A stretch of DNA of 64,000 nt, from positions 1-64,000 of the forward strand of contig JBMOMT010000035.1 in assembly GCA_049324835.1 (NCBI GenBank), given 5' to 3'. The stretch's first letter is position 1. Each line of letters begins with the position of its first letter. Position numbers and translations under genes: made by a program. Shown in pieces: positions 32,429 to 42,162 of the stretch. Under the pieces are notes generated by a model. The model was not told the DNA's origin. It saw only the letters and a program-made list of their open reading frames with translations, and did no database searches. The stretch is from JBMOMT01 sp049324835. Lineage in GTDB: Bacteria > Chloroflexota > Anaerolineae > CAYNKW01.

Positions 32429-35008
32429 TCATTTCACCAGGATACGCACGCTGCTGCTGCGACAGGCCGGACACATCCGTTCCACATCGGCCTGCGGGTC
32501 GTAGCCGCCGTCCCAGGTGTGGCCGCAGCGCATACAGTGCATCTGAGCGACGGTGATGTTTTTGACGCGGCCGAGCTTGCTGCGCACCGGCGACTTGGCC
32601 CCTTTGAGCGCCTGGCGTGTGGCCGCGATCTCGTCGTCGCTCACCTGGGCGCGTTTTTCCTCCAGCGCGGCCATGGTTTTGGCCCAGCGCTGGCCCTCGG
32701 CGGCGGAGCACCACTCCAATTGCAGCCGTTCCGGGCGCACGCCGCGCTCCTCCAGCCCATCCCATAACGCATCCAGGCGACGCACCGTTTGCCGGTTGGC
32801 ATTGATATAGTGACAATCGGCCAGGTGACAGCCGCTCACCAGCACGGCGGGCGCACCCTTTTGAAAAGCGTACCACACAAAATCTGGCGCGACGCGGCCC
32901 GAACACATGGTGCGGATGAGCAGCGCGTTGGGTGGGTACTGCATGCGCCCCGTGCCGGCGGTGTCGGCCCCGGCGTAGGAGCACCAGTTGCAGGCGAACG
33001 TCACCGCCGGTTTGTGGCCGTTGCTCAACATGGCGTCGATCTGGGCATAGACAGCCTGATCCGAAAAGTGGCGCATGGTGATGGCCTCGAAACGACACTC
33101 GGCGGCGCAGGTGCCACAACCGGCGCAGGCAGCCGAAATCACCCGCGCCACCTGACCCTTTTGCCACACGATGGCGCTGTAGGGGCAGACATCGGCGCAC
33201 TGGCCACACTTTTTGCACAGGTCTTCGTTCACCACGGCGGTGATGGCCTCGACCGTGATTTTGCTCTTGCTGAGCAACACCCCGGCTCGCGCTGCCGCCG
33301 CGCTGGCCTGAGTAACGCTATCTTTGACGTCTTTGGGCGCTTCGGCGCAACCGGCCAGAAACACCCCTTTGGTCGGCGTATCCACCGGCCGCAGCTTGGG
33401 GTGGGCCTCCATGTAGAAACCATCGGCAGTGTTGGAAAGAGTGAACAATTGTTTGATCCAGTCGCCGTCACGGCGAGGCTCGGCGCCCACCGAGAGCACC
33501 AGCATGTCCTGCACGTGCTCCTCCAGCCGCCCGGCAGTGGTGTTTTCCACGAACACCCGCAGGCTGCGCGTCTGCGGGTCTTCGATCACCTCGCCGGGCA
33601 GGCCGCGCACGTAACGCACCCCGGCGGCCTTGCTGCGCATATAGAGGTCTTCGAAGCCCTTGCCAAAAGCGCGCATGTCCATGTAATAGACCGTCACCTC
33701 GACATCGGGATAATGATCTTTGAGCAGCAGACTGTCTTTGACGGTGTTCATGCAGCAGATGTTGGAGCAATAAGCGTTGCCCCGCCCATCCTGCGAGCGT
33801 GAGCCGACACACTGCACAAAACCTACCCGCCTGGGTGTCTGATGATCCGTCAGCCGGATAAAGTGCCCCTCGGAAGGGCCGCCCGCTGAGATGAGCCGCT
33901 CGAACTCCAGGCTGGTGATGACGTTGGCAAAGCGGGTGTAGCCATACTCGTCCATGGCCGTGGGATCGTACACGTCCATGCCGGTCGCCACGACCACCGC
34001 CCCCACCTGAAACTCGACGATCTGATCCTGCATGTCAAAGTTGATGCACTTTTTCTCACAGGCTTCCACGCATTTGCCGCAGGCGATGGGGTTATCGCCC
34101 AGGCAGCGTTCGAGGTCGATCAGAAAGGCCGATGGCACCGCCTGGGGGAAGGGAATATAGATCGCCCGGCGGGTGGAAAGGCCCATCTGGAACTCGTCTG
34201 GCGCAACGACAGGACAGACCTTGGCACAGTCACCGCAGGCGGTGCATGCGGCTTCATCCACGAAACGCGCCTTTTTGCGCACCCGCACCTTAAAATTGCC
34301 CACGTAACCGGTTACTCCCTCGACCTGGCTGTAGGTGAGCAGCGTGATGTTGGGATGTCGACCGACATCCATCATCTTGGGGCCGAGAATTCATATGCTA
34401 CAGTCCATAGTGGGGTAGGTTTTGTCCAGTTGGGCCATGATGCCCCCGATGGACGGTTCTTTTTCAACCAGGTAAACCGGATGCCCGGCGTCGGCCAGAT
34501 CGAGCGCGGCCTGGATACCGGCCACGCCGCCGCCGATGACCAGCGCGGCGTCGGTGACGGGCAGCTTTTCTTCGTCCTGCGGGTAAAGCCAGCGCGCGCG
34601 GGCCACCGCCACACCGACGATGCCCTTGGCCTTTTCGGTAGCCGACTGGCGGTCGTACAGGTGCACCCAGGAACAGTGCTCGCGGATGTTGGCCATCTCT
34701 AGCAGATAGGGGTTCAGCCCGGCCTCACTGATGCAATGGCGGAAGGTGGGCTCGTGCAGGCGCGGCGAGCAAGAGGCCACCACCACCCGGTTGAGATTGT
34801 GCTCCAGGATGTGGCGCCTGATCTCCTGCTGACCCGGATCGGCGCAGGTATATTTGTTGCGCACGGCGACGGCTACGTCGGGCAACGAAGCAGCGTACTC
34901 GCGCACGGCGTCGGTGTCCACGCTGCCGGCGATGTTCAGCCCGCAGTCGCACACAAACACGCCGATACGCAGCGGTTGTTTCATTTCATCCAAAACATCG
35001 GGCATCAT
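32429..35008 (-). CDS. hdrA: HdrA-MvhD fusion, selenocysteine-containing (UGA at 34391-34393)
   Basis: FAD- and iron-sulfur-containing subunit of heterodisulfide-reductase-type electron-bifurcating complexes, about 859 residues. The frame has one UGA, codon 206, in PTMDCSI-U-ILGPKMMD. Both paralogues at 49401 and 50741 read DCSTCIL there, so UGA stands for Cys and is read here as selenocysteine. The frame continues without a shift and no ribosome site precedes the ATG at 34375. Domains: N-terminal RIGVFVCDCG region, FAD motif VIGGGVAGIQ, ferredoxin clusters (CTACGDCAKVCPV, CGKCVEACEKKC), a CVGSR loop, two more 4Fe-4S motifs, an MvhD-like domain (FACNWCSYAGAD) and a terminal four-Cys zinc ribbon. 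AGGAGG precedes 35008. No selABCD genes lie in the window. Confidence 0.85.
34346..34376 (-). promoter_or_regulatory. Candidate bacterial SECIS hairpin
   Basis: Beginning 15 nt after the UGA, the mRNA can form a 4-bp lower stem (GAUG/CAUC), a small internal loop and a 7-bp upper stem (GGAUGUC/GACAUCC) capped by GGUC. The GG(U) apical loop starts about 28 nt from the UGA, which fits bacterial SelB-binding SECIS elements. Confidence 0.7.
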
Positions 35009-35025
35009 TGTACCTCCTGATCAAA

Positions 35026-35120
35026 CCACCAAGACACAAAGGCATAAAGTCTTTATAACTATACGCCCTGGAAGCATACTCTTTGGCCTGTTTCCTTTGA
35101 GTCTCGGCGCCTTTGTGGTC
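35026..35120. repeat. Dispersed palindromic repeat, family R2 (copy 1)
   Basis: Left end ACCACCAAGACACAAAGGC and right end GCGCCTTTGTGGT are imperfect inverted repeats. A related copy is at 59949-60007. It fills the gap between hdrA and the GDPD gene. Confidence 0.65.
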
Positions 35121-35151
35121 AAGATCGAGCAACAGTCCAAAACAAGAACCA

Positions 35152-35949
35152 CTATTTTTCGCCCTGTGACCTGGGCAACCAGCGGCCGCCGGTGGCTTTT
35201 TTGATGGCTTTGATGGTCGAATCGGGTGTGTTGGTCAGTACCGCGTCGCAGCCGATCCAGATGTACCACCGCACCCGCGAGTCGGGCCGGTCATCGAGCG
35301 GGCAGACGAACTTGTTCAGGCGATGGGCCATCCAGGCGAAGAGTGGGTTGAGCACCACCAGCGGCCAGACCGGGCCGATAAGCTCCGTGCGGCAGAACGG
35401 CAGCAGCCGTCGCAGCGTGATCAGACCCGCCGGTATCTGCGGCGCAACCCGTTTCACCGCATCCATGCGCGCCTGGACAAAAGAAAGGATCGCCACCCGC
35501 CCCTGGAATTCCCCCCACGGCAGCGCGTCGACCAGTTTTTGTGCGTACTCGGCTCGCTCGAACAGCGGGTCCTTTAACTCCAGGCCCAGGCCCACGCCCT
35601 CTGGAATGATGGCCAACAGCTCTTGCAGCGTTGGGATCCACTCTCCGGCAAACCCGTCACCGAACCAACTCCCGGCATCCAGCGTTCGAATCTCGGCCAG
35701 CGTCATGTCACTCACCGGGCCGTGGCCATCGGTGGTGCGGTCCACAGTGGCATCGTGGATACAGACCAAATGGCCATCGCGGGTGAAACGTAGATCGGTC
35801 TCTAGCAGATCGGTTCCCTGTTGGAGCGCCAGCCGAAAAGCCGCCAGCGTATTCTCTGGCGCGTAACCACTCGCCCCACGATGGGCCATCACCAGGGGGC
35901 GGGGCCGTCCGGCCAGGCCAAAAGCGTGTAGACCTTTTCTTGGAGCCAT
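35152..35949 (-). CDS. Glycerophosphodiester phosphodiesterase
   Basis: Hydrolyses glycerophosphodiesters to glycerol-3-phosphate and an alcohol, 265 residues. The GDPD signature is complete: MAHRGASGYAPENTLAAF (general base His and metal Glu), LLETDLRFTRDGHLVCIHD (metal Glu/Asp and second His) and later LGLELKD. No signal peptide is visible, so it is likely cytosolic. The ATG at 35949 follows GTGAGG and starts 7 nt after the V4R gene. Confidence 0.9.
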   Translation of the reverse strand: MAPRKGLHAFGLAGRPRPLVMAHRGASGYAPENTLAAFRLALQQGTDLLETDLRFTRDGHLVCIHDATVDRTTDGHGPVSDMTLAEIRTLDAGSWFGDGFAGEWIPTLQELLAIIPEGVGLGLELKDPLFERAEYAQKLVDALPWGEFQGRVAILSFVQARMDAVKRVAPQIPAGLITLRRLLPFCRTELIGPVWPLVVLNPLFAWMAHRLNKFVCPLDDRPDSRVRWYIWIGCDAVLTNTPDSTIKAIKKATGGRWLPRSQGEK

Positions 35950-35956
35950 GATTACC

Positions 35957-36625
35957 TCACTTCTCCTTCGGGGTCTTGTTCACCTCAAAAACGCACTCTG
36001 GCGCGCCGGTGACCCGGCAAGCTGTTTCCACCACGTCGAACTCTTTGCCGGTGGCCCAGGCCAGCGCCTGCTGGATGGCCCCCACAAACACCCAACAGAT
36101 GGCCCGGTCGGCCTCTTTGCCGGCGCAGGTGGAGCAATCGGCGCTGCGATAAACCCATCGATCCTCACGCTCCTCTATCTCGGCCTGCAGACGATCACCC
36201 GCTCTGGCAGCCAGCCGTTTAAAGGCGCCCACCATGTTGTTGAGCACCATTTTGATTTGCAGATTGGTCGGCAGCAGCTTGAGCGCCAGCCCGGTCAGAC
36301 CAAACACCGCCGATTGATCCGATACCGACCGCTCTGCCGAAACGCGGCCAATGCGCAGAGCAAAACCCTTTGCCGCTCGCCCGTAAAAGTTGACGATGGC
36401 TTTATTGAGCGCGGCGTAATCTCGAAAGGTGAGCCCCTCCGAAAAGGTCATGTCGTTGGGGGGTAGTCGATCTTGCAGACGCTCCAAACCGGCGTCACGC
36501 AGGATGATGTCCAGACCATTCTTTCCGGCCACATCCGCCACGGCCTGCAGCGCCCAGCGCATATAGCCGTTGGCCAAAGCGTAATCCAACAACCGTTCAT
36601 CGCCAACCCTCTCACGCACCTCCAT
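35957..36625 (-). CDS. V4R-domain protein
   Basis: A 222-residue protein whose C-terminal half matches the V4R (4-vinyl reductase-type) small-molecule-binding domain: SADCSTCAGKEADRAICWVFVGAIQQAL and TACRVTGAPECVFEV. The N-terminal half is helical (RWALQAVADVAGKNGL, NKAIVNFYGRAAKGFA). V4R proteins bind hydrophobic ligands or metals and often act as sensors; a regulatory or ligand-carrier role is inferred. Six cysteines in the C-terminal half could bind metal. Co-directional with GDPD, 7 nt away. Confidence 0.75.
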   Translation of the reverse strand: MEVRERVGDERLLDYALANGYMRWALQAVADVAGKNGLDIILRDAGLERLQDRLPPNDMTFSEGLTFRDYAALNKAIVNFYGRAAKGFALRIGRVSAERSVSDQSAVFGLTGLALKLLPTNLQIKMVLNNMVGAFKRLAARAGDRLQAEIEEREDRWVYRSADCSTCAGKEADRAICWVFVGAIQQALAWATGKEFDVVETACRVTGAPECVFEVNKTPKEK

Positions 36626-36648
36626 ACCGGCCTCCTTTCAACAACGCG

Positions 36649-39417
36649 TCACCGACGCTGAACATCGATCCAGGCCAGCACCAGCCAGCCATCGTTGGTT
36701 ATCGCTCCTTGAGGCAAGAACCTCTCGCCGCTCCCGGCATCCCAGAGCGCGATTTCCACAGCATAACGGCCTGGCTCGGAACCCTCTTCCAACCAGATGC
36801 TGTGCTGGTCTCGCACCAACTCGTCCACCGACCAGTCCAGCGAGGGATAATAGCCATCCACAGGCCAACCATCCACCTGGGCCAACACCCAACCTGTTTC
36901 ATCCCGCAGCCTGACAGCCACCTCTACGTCCGGCGGGGCATTCTGGCGAGCCTGCCAGAGCAACGTGACGTGCAAAAAGTCAGGCGGCCACACCTCGGCC
37001 ACCGGCTTTAGATCGTAACCCAACAGACGAATCTGTCCAAAAGGCACATCCAGGCGTTCCCGCAGAGCCACTGCCTCCGGATCGGACGGTGTGCGGGTTC
37101 GGGTCACCGTCACCGACTGCGGCAGCAAAACCCCCTGCGTCACAGGCGCGCCATCTGGACTCAGGACAAACAGACGACGACCTGTGTCCGGCTCGTACAG
37201 TCCCACCTCTACCTGATATTCCCCTGGCGGCGTGCCGGGCAGCACGGTCAGTGTGTGCGTGTCCCGCACGTAACGATCCACCGGCCAGCGAGGGGTGGGA
37301 ATATCACCGGGATTGAGGCGGTCATCCTGGCCCCAGGTGTGCACTGCCGGGCGGACGAGGTGCACAAAGACGCTGTAATGTTTCGCCACCGGGCCGGCGG
37401 CCTGCCAATAGAGCGTCAGCGGCAAGGCGCCATCCTGGGCCACATCCGTCTGCGGCAGGTCGTAACCCAGCAGCGTGATCTGCCCCTCGAATTGGGCCCT
37501 CAGCGTATGCTGGGCCACGACCACCCGGTCACCGGTCGAGGTCAGACGGAACCAGTCCGGCTGGCGGTCGATCACGGCGATTTTGGCCACGAGAAAGGCC
37601 AGAACGCCCCCCAACAATGCCCCACGGCAAGGCGCAGGCTCTTTTTGAAACGTCTGCGCCCGCCGCACCCCGGCGGTGAATCCCCAGCCCGAAACCAACC
37701 ACACCAGCAACGAGACGAGCGAGATGGCCGTCCCCAGCGTCCGTGACCAGGTGCTGCCGAAGCGCAGTTCCAACATGTGCGCCCCGGCAGGCACAGCCAC
37801 GGTGACAAAACCGTGCGGCTCAGCGGGCGCGATCTCGACCGGCTGGCCGTCTATTTTGGCGCGCCAGCCAGGGAAATAGAACCGCCGGATGATGGCTGTG
37901 AACGGTTGTGGTGAGACGATGTCAAAAGTATCCGACCGGGTAGAAACACCGACTATACAAAGCTGCGCTCCTGCGGGCAGACTGTCGCGGTCGAACCGAT
38001 CCACCGGCCCGGCCGAACGGTAACTTGTCAGCACGTCGCCCGATTCGTGGGGCGGCACCTGCACCCACACCGGCGTGTACTCGCGGTTGGCCGTGGTGCC
38101 CAGCGCCACACCGCTCAACTCCAGTTGGATCATCTCGAGCGGCGTAAAATCGTCCTGGAGCGGCGTCCACGGCGGCGGATAGAGCGTCGGCAGCGCGCCG
38201 ATCAACAGCAGCGTCAAAGCCCCGCCTGCGACCCATGCCTGCCATCGCTCACCGATCACCGCCACGCCTGCCCCGGCCAGCCAGGCCAGCGGCAGCGCCG
38301 CCAACCCCAGCAGCCGCCACGGGAACTGGACGTAACGCAAGAGTGGGATGGCCTCCCACACACCGACCGATGCGTCCAGAGTCAGAAAGCCCAGCGCCAG
38401 CGCCGCCAGGCCCATGAACACCGATAGCCTCACCGCCGGGGGCGCAGAGAATGCAGAGCCTGGCGTTTTCGCCCCTTTTCTCAGCGCAGCCGGCGGTAAA
38501 AAACAAAACACCAACCCAACCACCGCCCAAGCCCACTGCACCAGCCCCAGGTTATAGGCCAGCGGCGGGTTGAGCGCGGCCTGATCGATCCGCGGCGACG
38601 GGCGCAACAACTCGCGCAGCGTCAGAAAATGGCGGTGAAAGTCGAAATCGCCGTGACCGATGACCTGATCGAGAATGACGTATTGTTTTTCGGCCAGCGC
38701 CGGCAGCCAAAAGACCGCCGCCAACCCCACGGCCAGCGCGCCAGCGCCCACGACGTTGAGCCACGCCCGCCGCTCCCGCGCCGGAAACAGCCGCACGAGC
38801 AGGTAGGCAGCCAGAAATGGCGCAAAGAGCAGCAGCGTCAGGTTGTGCGTCAGCGCCAGGGCCGCCAGCGGCAGCGCAGCCAGAGCCACATCGCCGCGGC
38901 GACCACTCGCCAGCAGCCGGTCAAAGCCCCACAGAACCCAGGGCATCAGAGCCAGGGCGAAAAACTCGGCCAGGTCGACGCGCACGAACGGCTCGATCAG
39001 CACCCCATACGGCGAAAAGACCACGGCCGCCGCCGATACCACAGCCGCCGCCGGTCCCAGGTCGCGCCGCACCCAGGCATACATCCCCAGCCCCGCCACA
39101 AAGGTGGCAACGATAAACAGCACCTGGACTGCCGCCGCTGCACTGGCAAACAAATAGATCGGCTGGGCCAGATAGTAAACCAGCGGCGCGTAAAAGTTGA
39201 ACAGCGGATAGCCATAGCCCAGATAAAAATCGGGCGCCCAGCGTGGATAGAGCACACCCTCGGCCAGGACGCGGGCAAACTCGGCCACACGCGGCACGTG
39301 GATCTCGGCGTCGGCGCCGGCCGGCAGGCCGGGCCGGGTGAGCCACGGCCAGACGGCGATCAGGCACAACACGGCGACGGTCACGGCTCCCCAGTCCAGA
39401 CGGGTCAACCGGCGCAT
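36649..39417 (-). CDS. Large multi-span membrane protein, PTPS_related / glycosyltransferase-like (B)
   Basis: A 922-residue membrane protein. The N-terminal 480 residues contain about ten helices and the GT-C-like loop GLPAGADAEIHVPRVAEFA with YPRWAPDFYLGYGYPLFNFY. The C-terminal half has two extracytoplasmic beta domains, for example ITLLGYDLPQ and HYSVFVHLVRP. GT-C enzymes use lipid-linked sugars; activity here is inferred only from topology and the acidic first loop. ATG 39417 overlaps the stop of its upstream paralogue as TGATG, so the pair is co-translated. A repeat-derived stretch (KTPGSAFSAPPAV) is inserted in frame near residue 320. Confidence 0.7.
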   Translation of the reverse strand: MRRLTRLDWGAVTVAVLCLIAVWPWLTRPGLPAGADAEIHVPRVAEFARVLAEGVLYPRWAPDFYLGYGYPLFNFYAPLVYYLAQPIYLFASAAAAVQVLFIVATFVAGLGMYAWVRRDLGPAAAVVSAAAVVFSPYGVLIEPFVRVDLAEFFALALMPWVLWGFDRLLASGRRGDVALAALPLAALALTHNLTLLLFAPFLAAYLLVRLFPARERRAWLNVVGAGALAVGLAAVFWLPALAEKQYVILDQVIGHGDFDFHRHFLTLRELLRPSPRIDQAALNPPLAYNLGLVQWAWAVVGLVFCFLPPAALRKGAKTPGSAFSAPPAVRLSVFMGLAALALGFLTLDASVGVWEAIPLLRYVQFPWRLLGLAALPLAWLAGAGVAVIGERWQAWVAGGALTLLLIGALPTLYPPPWTPLQDDFTPLEMIQLELSGVALGTTANREYTPVWVQVPPHESGDVLTSYRSAGPVDRFDRDSLPAGAQLCIVGVSTRSDTFDIVSPQPFTAIIRRFYFPGWRAKIDGQPVEIAPAEPHGFVTVAVPAGAHMLELRFGSTWSRTLGTAISLVSLLVWLVSGWGFTAGVRRAQTFQKEPAPCRGALLGGVLAFLVAKIAVIDRQPDWFRLTSTGDRVVVAQHTLRAQFEGQITLLGYDLPQTDVAQDGALPLTLYWQAAGPVAKHYSVFVHLVRPAVHTWGQDDRLNPGDIPTPRWPVDRYVRDTHTLTVLPGTPPGEYQVEVGLYEPDTGRRLFVLSPDGAPVTQGVLLPQSVTVTRTRTPSDPEAVALRERLDVPFGQIRLLGYDLKPVAEVWPPDFLHVTLLWQARQNAPPDVEVAVRLRDETGWVLAQVDGWPVDGYYPSLDWSVDELVRDQHSIWLEEGSEPGRYAVEIALWDAGSGERFLPQGAITNDGWLVLAWIDVQRR
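38432..38497. repeat. R1-type palindrome inside a coding region
   Basis: Ends ACCGCCGG and CCGGCGGT enclose GCAGAGAATGCAGAG, resembling the R1 intergenic repeats. It keeps the frame of the membrane protein gene and encodes a loop between two helices. Confidence 0.5.
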
Positions 39418-42125
39418 CAGCCCTTCTCCCCCAGAACATCGAACTCGGCCAGCCACAGCGTCCGCTGGCCAACCGTCAGTTGCAGACGGTATCGCCCCGC
39501 AGGCAGGCTCTCGTCCAGCCAAAAGGCATACTGATCACGCACGATCTCACCCTCTCGCCACTCGCTGGTCAGGTAAAGACCGTCCACCGGGCCGCGCAAC
39601 ACGTTGACCCTTTCCCCTGCCCCATTGAGCAGCGCCACGGTGAAGGTGAGATCCCCGGCGATTTCCTGCCCGGCCTGCCAAAAAAGCGTCAGATGGGCAA
39701 AATCGGGCGGCGTAAAGCCTGGCCTGTTGAGCGACCAGCCCAGCAGGATGAGGCCATCGGCCAGCGGTTCATCGGTTCGCTGGCCGATGCCCAGCGAGGC
39801 CACGTCCGGCGGCGTTCGGGGCGGCAGCAGGCGCACCGTTGTGGGCAAACGCACCTCGCCAGCGATACCATCGGCGCCGAGGACAACCAGCCGCTCGCCG
39901 GTGTCCTGCCGGTAAAAACCCACCAGGATCTCGTACTCACCGGGCGGGGTGCCGGGCAGCACCGGCAGCGTGTGCCGGTCGCGGACATATTTGTCCAGCG
40001 GCCAGCGGGTCATGGGAAAATCGGCTGGGTTGAGCCGGTCGTCCTGGCCCCACAGATGCTCCGGCGGGCGCACCAGATGCACAAAGACCGAGTAGTTGGT
40101 GGGCACGGGCTGAATCGCCTTCCAATAGAGCGTCAGCGGTATCTCACCATCGGCGAGAACCTCTGTCTGTGGCAGGTCGTAGCCGAGCAGCATCACCTGA
40201 TCGGAGAAGTTCGCCTGGAGTTTGTGCTGCGCCGGCTGGGCCTCCAGGCCGGTCGAGGTGATACGGAACCAGCCCGGCTGGCGATCGATCACGCCGACCT
40301 TGACGGCGAACAAGATCAACGCCAACACCAACAGGGGCGCGGCATGTTGTGTTTCCGGCGCGACACACCCCTGCAGGGGCGCGACATGCCGCGCCCCCAC
40401 CAAAACCAACAGCGACAAGAGTGAAAGAATCGCTCCCACCGTGCGAGGCGGCGTGCTGCCAAAGCGCACCTCCAGTGTGTGCGTTCCGGCGGGCAGCTCG
40501 ACGGTGATGAAACCGTGCCGTTCGCCGGGGGCGATCCTGGCCGCCTCGCCGTCTAACCAGGCGCGCCAACCGGGGAAATAAAAGGTGAGCACCTGAGCCG
40601 TGAAGGGCCGCGGCGACTCGATCACGAAACGGTCACTCGTCGGTGTGTGGGCGAACTCGAGCACGTGTGCGCCTTCCGGCAGGCTGGCGGGGTCGAGTTT
40701 ATTGAGCGGGCGGCCCTGCTCGTAGGCATCGGTCAACCAGGCCGATGGTCCCGGTGTGTCCTCAACCCACACCGGCAGGTACTCTGCCGCCGAGGTGGTG
40801 CCCACCGCCCGGCCCTGCCGCTCGAAGCGTTGGTGATCCAACAGCGTCGCGCCGCCAAAATCGGCCTCCCAGGTGGGGGGAAAGGTGTTGGGCAGCGCGG
40901 TGAGCCACACCACCAGCAGCCCACCGATGGTCACGGCCAGCGCGGCCCGCTCGCCCCAGCGCTGTTGAACCAGCCCCGGCAGCGCGCCGACCAGCACCGC
41001 CACGACGACAGCCAGCGGCCCCAGCAACTTCCACGGAAACTGCACGAAGGCCAGCGGCGGGATGGCCTCCCACCAAGTCACCGAGACCGGTAACATGAGA
41101 AAGACCAGTCCCAGCGCCACAGCCAGCCAAAAGAGCAATTGTCTCTGACCTACCTGTGCTGGTCTGTGTTTTCCCGTGTCCCTTATGAACTTGTAAAAGA
41201 GCAGGAGCATGGCCAGGCCCACCAGAATCACCTGGCCCAGGCCGATGTTGAAGCCAAAGTCGGGAAACGTCGCCCCCAGGTCTTGAATCGCCGCCGGGCC
41301 GAACAGCTCAGCAGGCGAGACCAAGTGTCCGTGAAAGTCGAAATAACCCCGAACGATGTTTTCGTTCTGGATGTAGGGCCTCTCGGCGAGAACGGGCAGC
41401 CAATAAAAGGCCGAAAGCCCCAGACCCAACGCCAGAGCCAGCGCACCCACGGCCAGTACCCGTCGCTGCCGCCGCACCAGCCATTCAAAAGCGGCGTAGA
41501 GCAGCAGCAGCGCCGAGAGCAAGGCCGCCATGACGTTGTGCGTCGTCAACAGCGCCGCCCAACCGACGGCCACGCCGACGAAATATCGCCGCCCCCCACC
41601 GGCAACCAATCGACCCAGGGTCCACAGCAGCCACGGGATGATGCCAAGAGCAAAACACTCGGCCAGGTTGCCCCGCAGGTAGGGATCGAACAGCAACAGA
41701 TAAGGCGCAAAAACATAGGCCACTGCCGAGAGCGCGCCGCCCAATGCACCCCAGCGATCTCGGGCAAAGACATACATACCCAGCGCCGAGAGTGCGATAG
41801 CCAGCACAAAGACGGCCTTTGCGCCGCCCACGACATCCACGCCGGGCAACGCAGCAAACGCCGCGCCGAGATAGTAGGTCAGCGGGCCGTAAAAGTTGAA
41901 CAGCGGGTAGCCATAGCCGTAAAAAAAATCCGACGCCCAACGGGGATAAAGCTCCCCCTGCCGCACGAGGTGAATCAACTCGGCGACACGAAAAACGTGC
42001 AACTCGGCGTCGGTCTCTCGAGGCAGGCCGGGCCGGCTGAGAAACGGCCACGCAACCACCAGGCACAGCGCCAGCGCGACGATCCAGCCTGGATCGAGAC
42101 GGCGCCAAACTGTGATTCGCTTCAA
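39417..42125 (-). CDS. Large multi-span membrane protein, PTPS_related / glycosyltransferase-like (A)
   Basis: Tandem paralogue of the next gene, about 902 residues with the same layout: first helix, acidic loop GLPRETDAELHVFRVAELI, YPRWASDFFYGYGYPLFNFY, about ten helices, then two beta-rich C-terminal regions (MLLGYDLPQ, NYSVFVHLVRP). The start is taken as TTG 42125, with GGAGG just upstream; a GTG at 42143 is the alternative. A nested palindrome is carried in frame at 40333-40396. The two proteins may form a heteromer or act successively on a surface glycan, which is inference. Confidence 0.7.
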   Translation of the reverse strand: MKRITVWRRLDPGWIVALALCLVVAWPFLSRPGLPRETDAELHVFRVAELIHLVRQGELYPRWASDFFYGYGYPLFNFYGPLTYYLGAAFAALPGVDVVGGAKAVFVLAIALSALGMYVFARDRWGALGGALSAVAYVFAPYLLLFDPYLRGNLAECFALGIIPWLLWTLGRLVAGGGRRYFVGVAVGWAALLTTHNVMAALLSALLLLYAAFEWLVRRQRRVLAVGALALALGLGLSAFYWLPVLAERPYIQNENIVRGYFDFHGHLVSPAELFGPAAIQDLGATFPDFGFNIGLGQVILVGLAMLLLFYKFIRDTGKHRPAQVGQRQLLFWLAVALGLVFLMLPVSVTWWEAIPPLAFVQFPWKLLGPLAVVVAVLVGALPGLVQQRWGERAALAVTIGGLLVVWLTALPNTFPPTWEADFGGATLLDHQRFERQGRAVGTTSAAEYLPVWVEDTPGPSAWLTDAYEQGRPLNKLDPASLPEGAHVLEFAHTPTSDRFVIESPRPFTAQVLTFYFPGWRAWLDGEAARIAPGERHGFITVELPAGTHTLEVRFGSTPPRTVGAILSLLSLLVLVGARHVAPLQGCVAPETQHAAPLLVLALILFAVKVGVIDRQPGWFRITSTGLEAQPAQHKLQANFSDQVMLLGYDLPQTEVLADGEIPLTLYWKAIQPVPTNYSVFVHLVRPPEHLWGQDDRLNPADFPMTRWPLDKYVRDRHTLPVLPGTPPGEYEILVGFYRQDTGERLVVLGADGIAGEVRLPTTVRLLPPRTPPDVASLGIGQRTDEPLADGLILLGWSLNRPGFTPPDFAHLTLFWQAGQEIAGDLTFTVALLNGAGERVNVLRGPVDGLYLTSEWREGEIVRDQYAFWLDESLPAGRYRLQLTVGQRTLWLAEFDVLGEKG
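40333..40396. repeat. Nested GGGGCGCGGCATG palindrome inside a coding region
   Basis: GGGGCGCGGCATGT and ACATGCCGCGCCCC are a perfect 14-bp inverted repeat, with an inner CCCCTGCAGGGG palindrome. It encodes the loop GARHVAPLQGCVAPETQHAA between two membrane helices. Confidence 0.6.
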
Positions 42126-42162
42126 GCCACCTCCACCAACCACAAACTGCCAGCAGCCAGGA

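Noticed and set aside
34373..34393. Frameshift or nonsense mutation splitting hdrA into two genes
   Set aside because: The frame is the same on both sides, no other lesion is present, the UGA replaces a Cys found in both paralogues, and no ribosome site precedes the downstream ATG.
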